DNA of 6,206 nt from Elusimicrobiota bacterium (GTDB lineage Bacteria; Elusimicrobiota; Elusimicrobia; UBA1565; UBA9628), in NCBI GenBank assembly GCA_028717865.1, contig JAQUMZ010000171.1, positions 1 through 6,206 of the forward strand, read 5' to 3'. A program made the translations under genes and the position numbers. Shown piece by piece: positions 5,823 through 6,206 of the stretch. Below the pieces are notes generated by a model. That model saw only the letters and a list, made by a program, of their open reading frames with translations, was not told the DNA's origin and made no database searches. How positions within the stretch are numbered: position 1 is the first letter of the stretch; each line of letters opens with the position of its first letter.

Positions 5823-6206
5823 GGCCGCAGCGGGATATCGCGGCCGGCCAGCGCGGCCTCGATCGTCTCGGGGCCCAGCAGGGAAGGGAAGGTCTGCCCC
5901 GCGACGCGGCCCTCGCGGTCGATGATCAAGGTCAAGGGCCGGCCGTATACGCCGAACGCCTCGAAAACGGAGCCGGTCTCGTCCAAACCCACCCACCCCG
6001 CGATGGGGTTTTTCCGCAGATAGGCGCGCACGACGGGCTCCGTCTCGTCGGTGATGGAGATGAAGCGGACGGGCCGGTCCTGGAACCGCTCGGCCAGGGC
6101 GTTGAGGTGCGGCCGCGCCTCTCGGCAGGCGTCGCACCAAGTGGCCCAGAACTCCAGCACCACGACCTGGCCCCGCAGCTGCGACCAATCCGTCAGCCGC
6201 TCCTGC
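5819..6206 (-). CDS. TlpA-like thioredoxin-fold protein (N-terminus outside window)
   Basis: The frame runs off the right edge without a stop or a credible start; 128 residues are visible. They contain LRGQVVVLEFWATWCDAC, the usual TlpA/AhpC-like entry into the fold with a CxxC redox motif (cysteine codons at 6134-6136 and 6125-6127). GRPLTLIIDREGRV follows, containing the conserved cis-Pro and the beta-hairpin of the family. A GTG at 6163 lies inside the conserved first strand and is not the true start. TlpA-type proteins are usually exported thiol-disulfide reductants anchored by a signal peptide or lipid; that part is beyond the window, so export is inferred. The stop TAG overlaps the OPT stop TAA by 4 bp. 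Bacterioferritin-comigratory or ResA/CcmG proteins are related alternatives; cytochrome-specific motifs are not visible. Confidence 0.85.
   Translation of the reverse strand, partial: QERLTDWSQLRGQVVVLEFWATWCDACREARPHLNALAERFQDRPVRFISITDETEPVVRAYLRKNPIAGWVGLDETGSVFEAFGVYGRPLTLIIDREGRVAGQTFPSLLGPETIEAALAGRDIPLRP

Noticed and set aside
5823..5845. Short inverted repeat GGCCGC/GCGGCC at the OPT/TlpA junction as a bidirectional terminator.
   Set aside because: The stem has only 6 bp with an 11-base loop, sits inside the TlpA-like coding sequence, and has no T tract on either side.
5043..6188. Minus-strand open frame of about 380 codons opposite the OPT 3' half and in another frame of the TlpA-like gene.
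   Set aside because: The frame that carries WCDAC and GRPLTLIID is the real one; this one has Gly/Arg/His-rich composition and no motif.

Overview
This is a very GC-rich bacterial window holding five protein genes packed tail to tail: four complete and one cut by the right edge. No rRNA, tRNA, CRISPR array, transposase or phage gene is visible. The best organism guess is a free-living, GC-rich Gram-negative lineage. The sugar kinase-RapZ fusion is best known to me from Bacteroidota-like genomes, but the high GC and the OPT transporter point away from typical Bacteroidota. A GC-rich Elusimicrobiota-type genome would fit. This is inference from architecture and composition, not from a marker gene.

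Left region (1-222): a non-coding leader. It holds a strong GC hairpin with a T-rich tail (83-120, probably the terminator of an unseen upstream gene), two copies of a ~26-bp imperfect direct repeat (9-34 and 163-188), and an AT-rich -10-like patch just before the first start codon.

Region 223-2387 (+): a two-gene operon with a 5-bp gap. The first gene fuses an AmgK-like anomeric amino-sugar kinase to the C-terminal domain of RapZ, the amino-sugar sensor and RNase adaptor domain. The second encodes a MurU-like nucleotidyltransferase. Together they look like the peptidoglycan-recycling shortcut MurNAc -> MurNAc-1-P -> UDP-MurNAc, with a sensor domain built into the kinase.

Region 2357-3817 (-): a soluble PAS-PAS-HisKA_3-HATPase histidine kinase of the NarL/DegS type, with no response regulator beside it. 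Its 3' end overlaps the murU 3' end by 31 bp. Its coding strand contains a perfect 13-bp hairpin with a GAAA loop.

Region 3818-5822 (+): an 88-bp divergent promoter region with a clear TATAAT and a Shine-Dalgarno sequence, then a full-length OPT-family oligopeptide transporter. Region 5819-6206 (-): the 3' part of a TlpA-like thioredoxin-fold protein, overlapping the transporter stop by 4 bp.

No wholly new system is evident. The most interesting unit is the kinase-RapZ fusion with murU, which suggests local metabolite sensing in cell-wall recycling.
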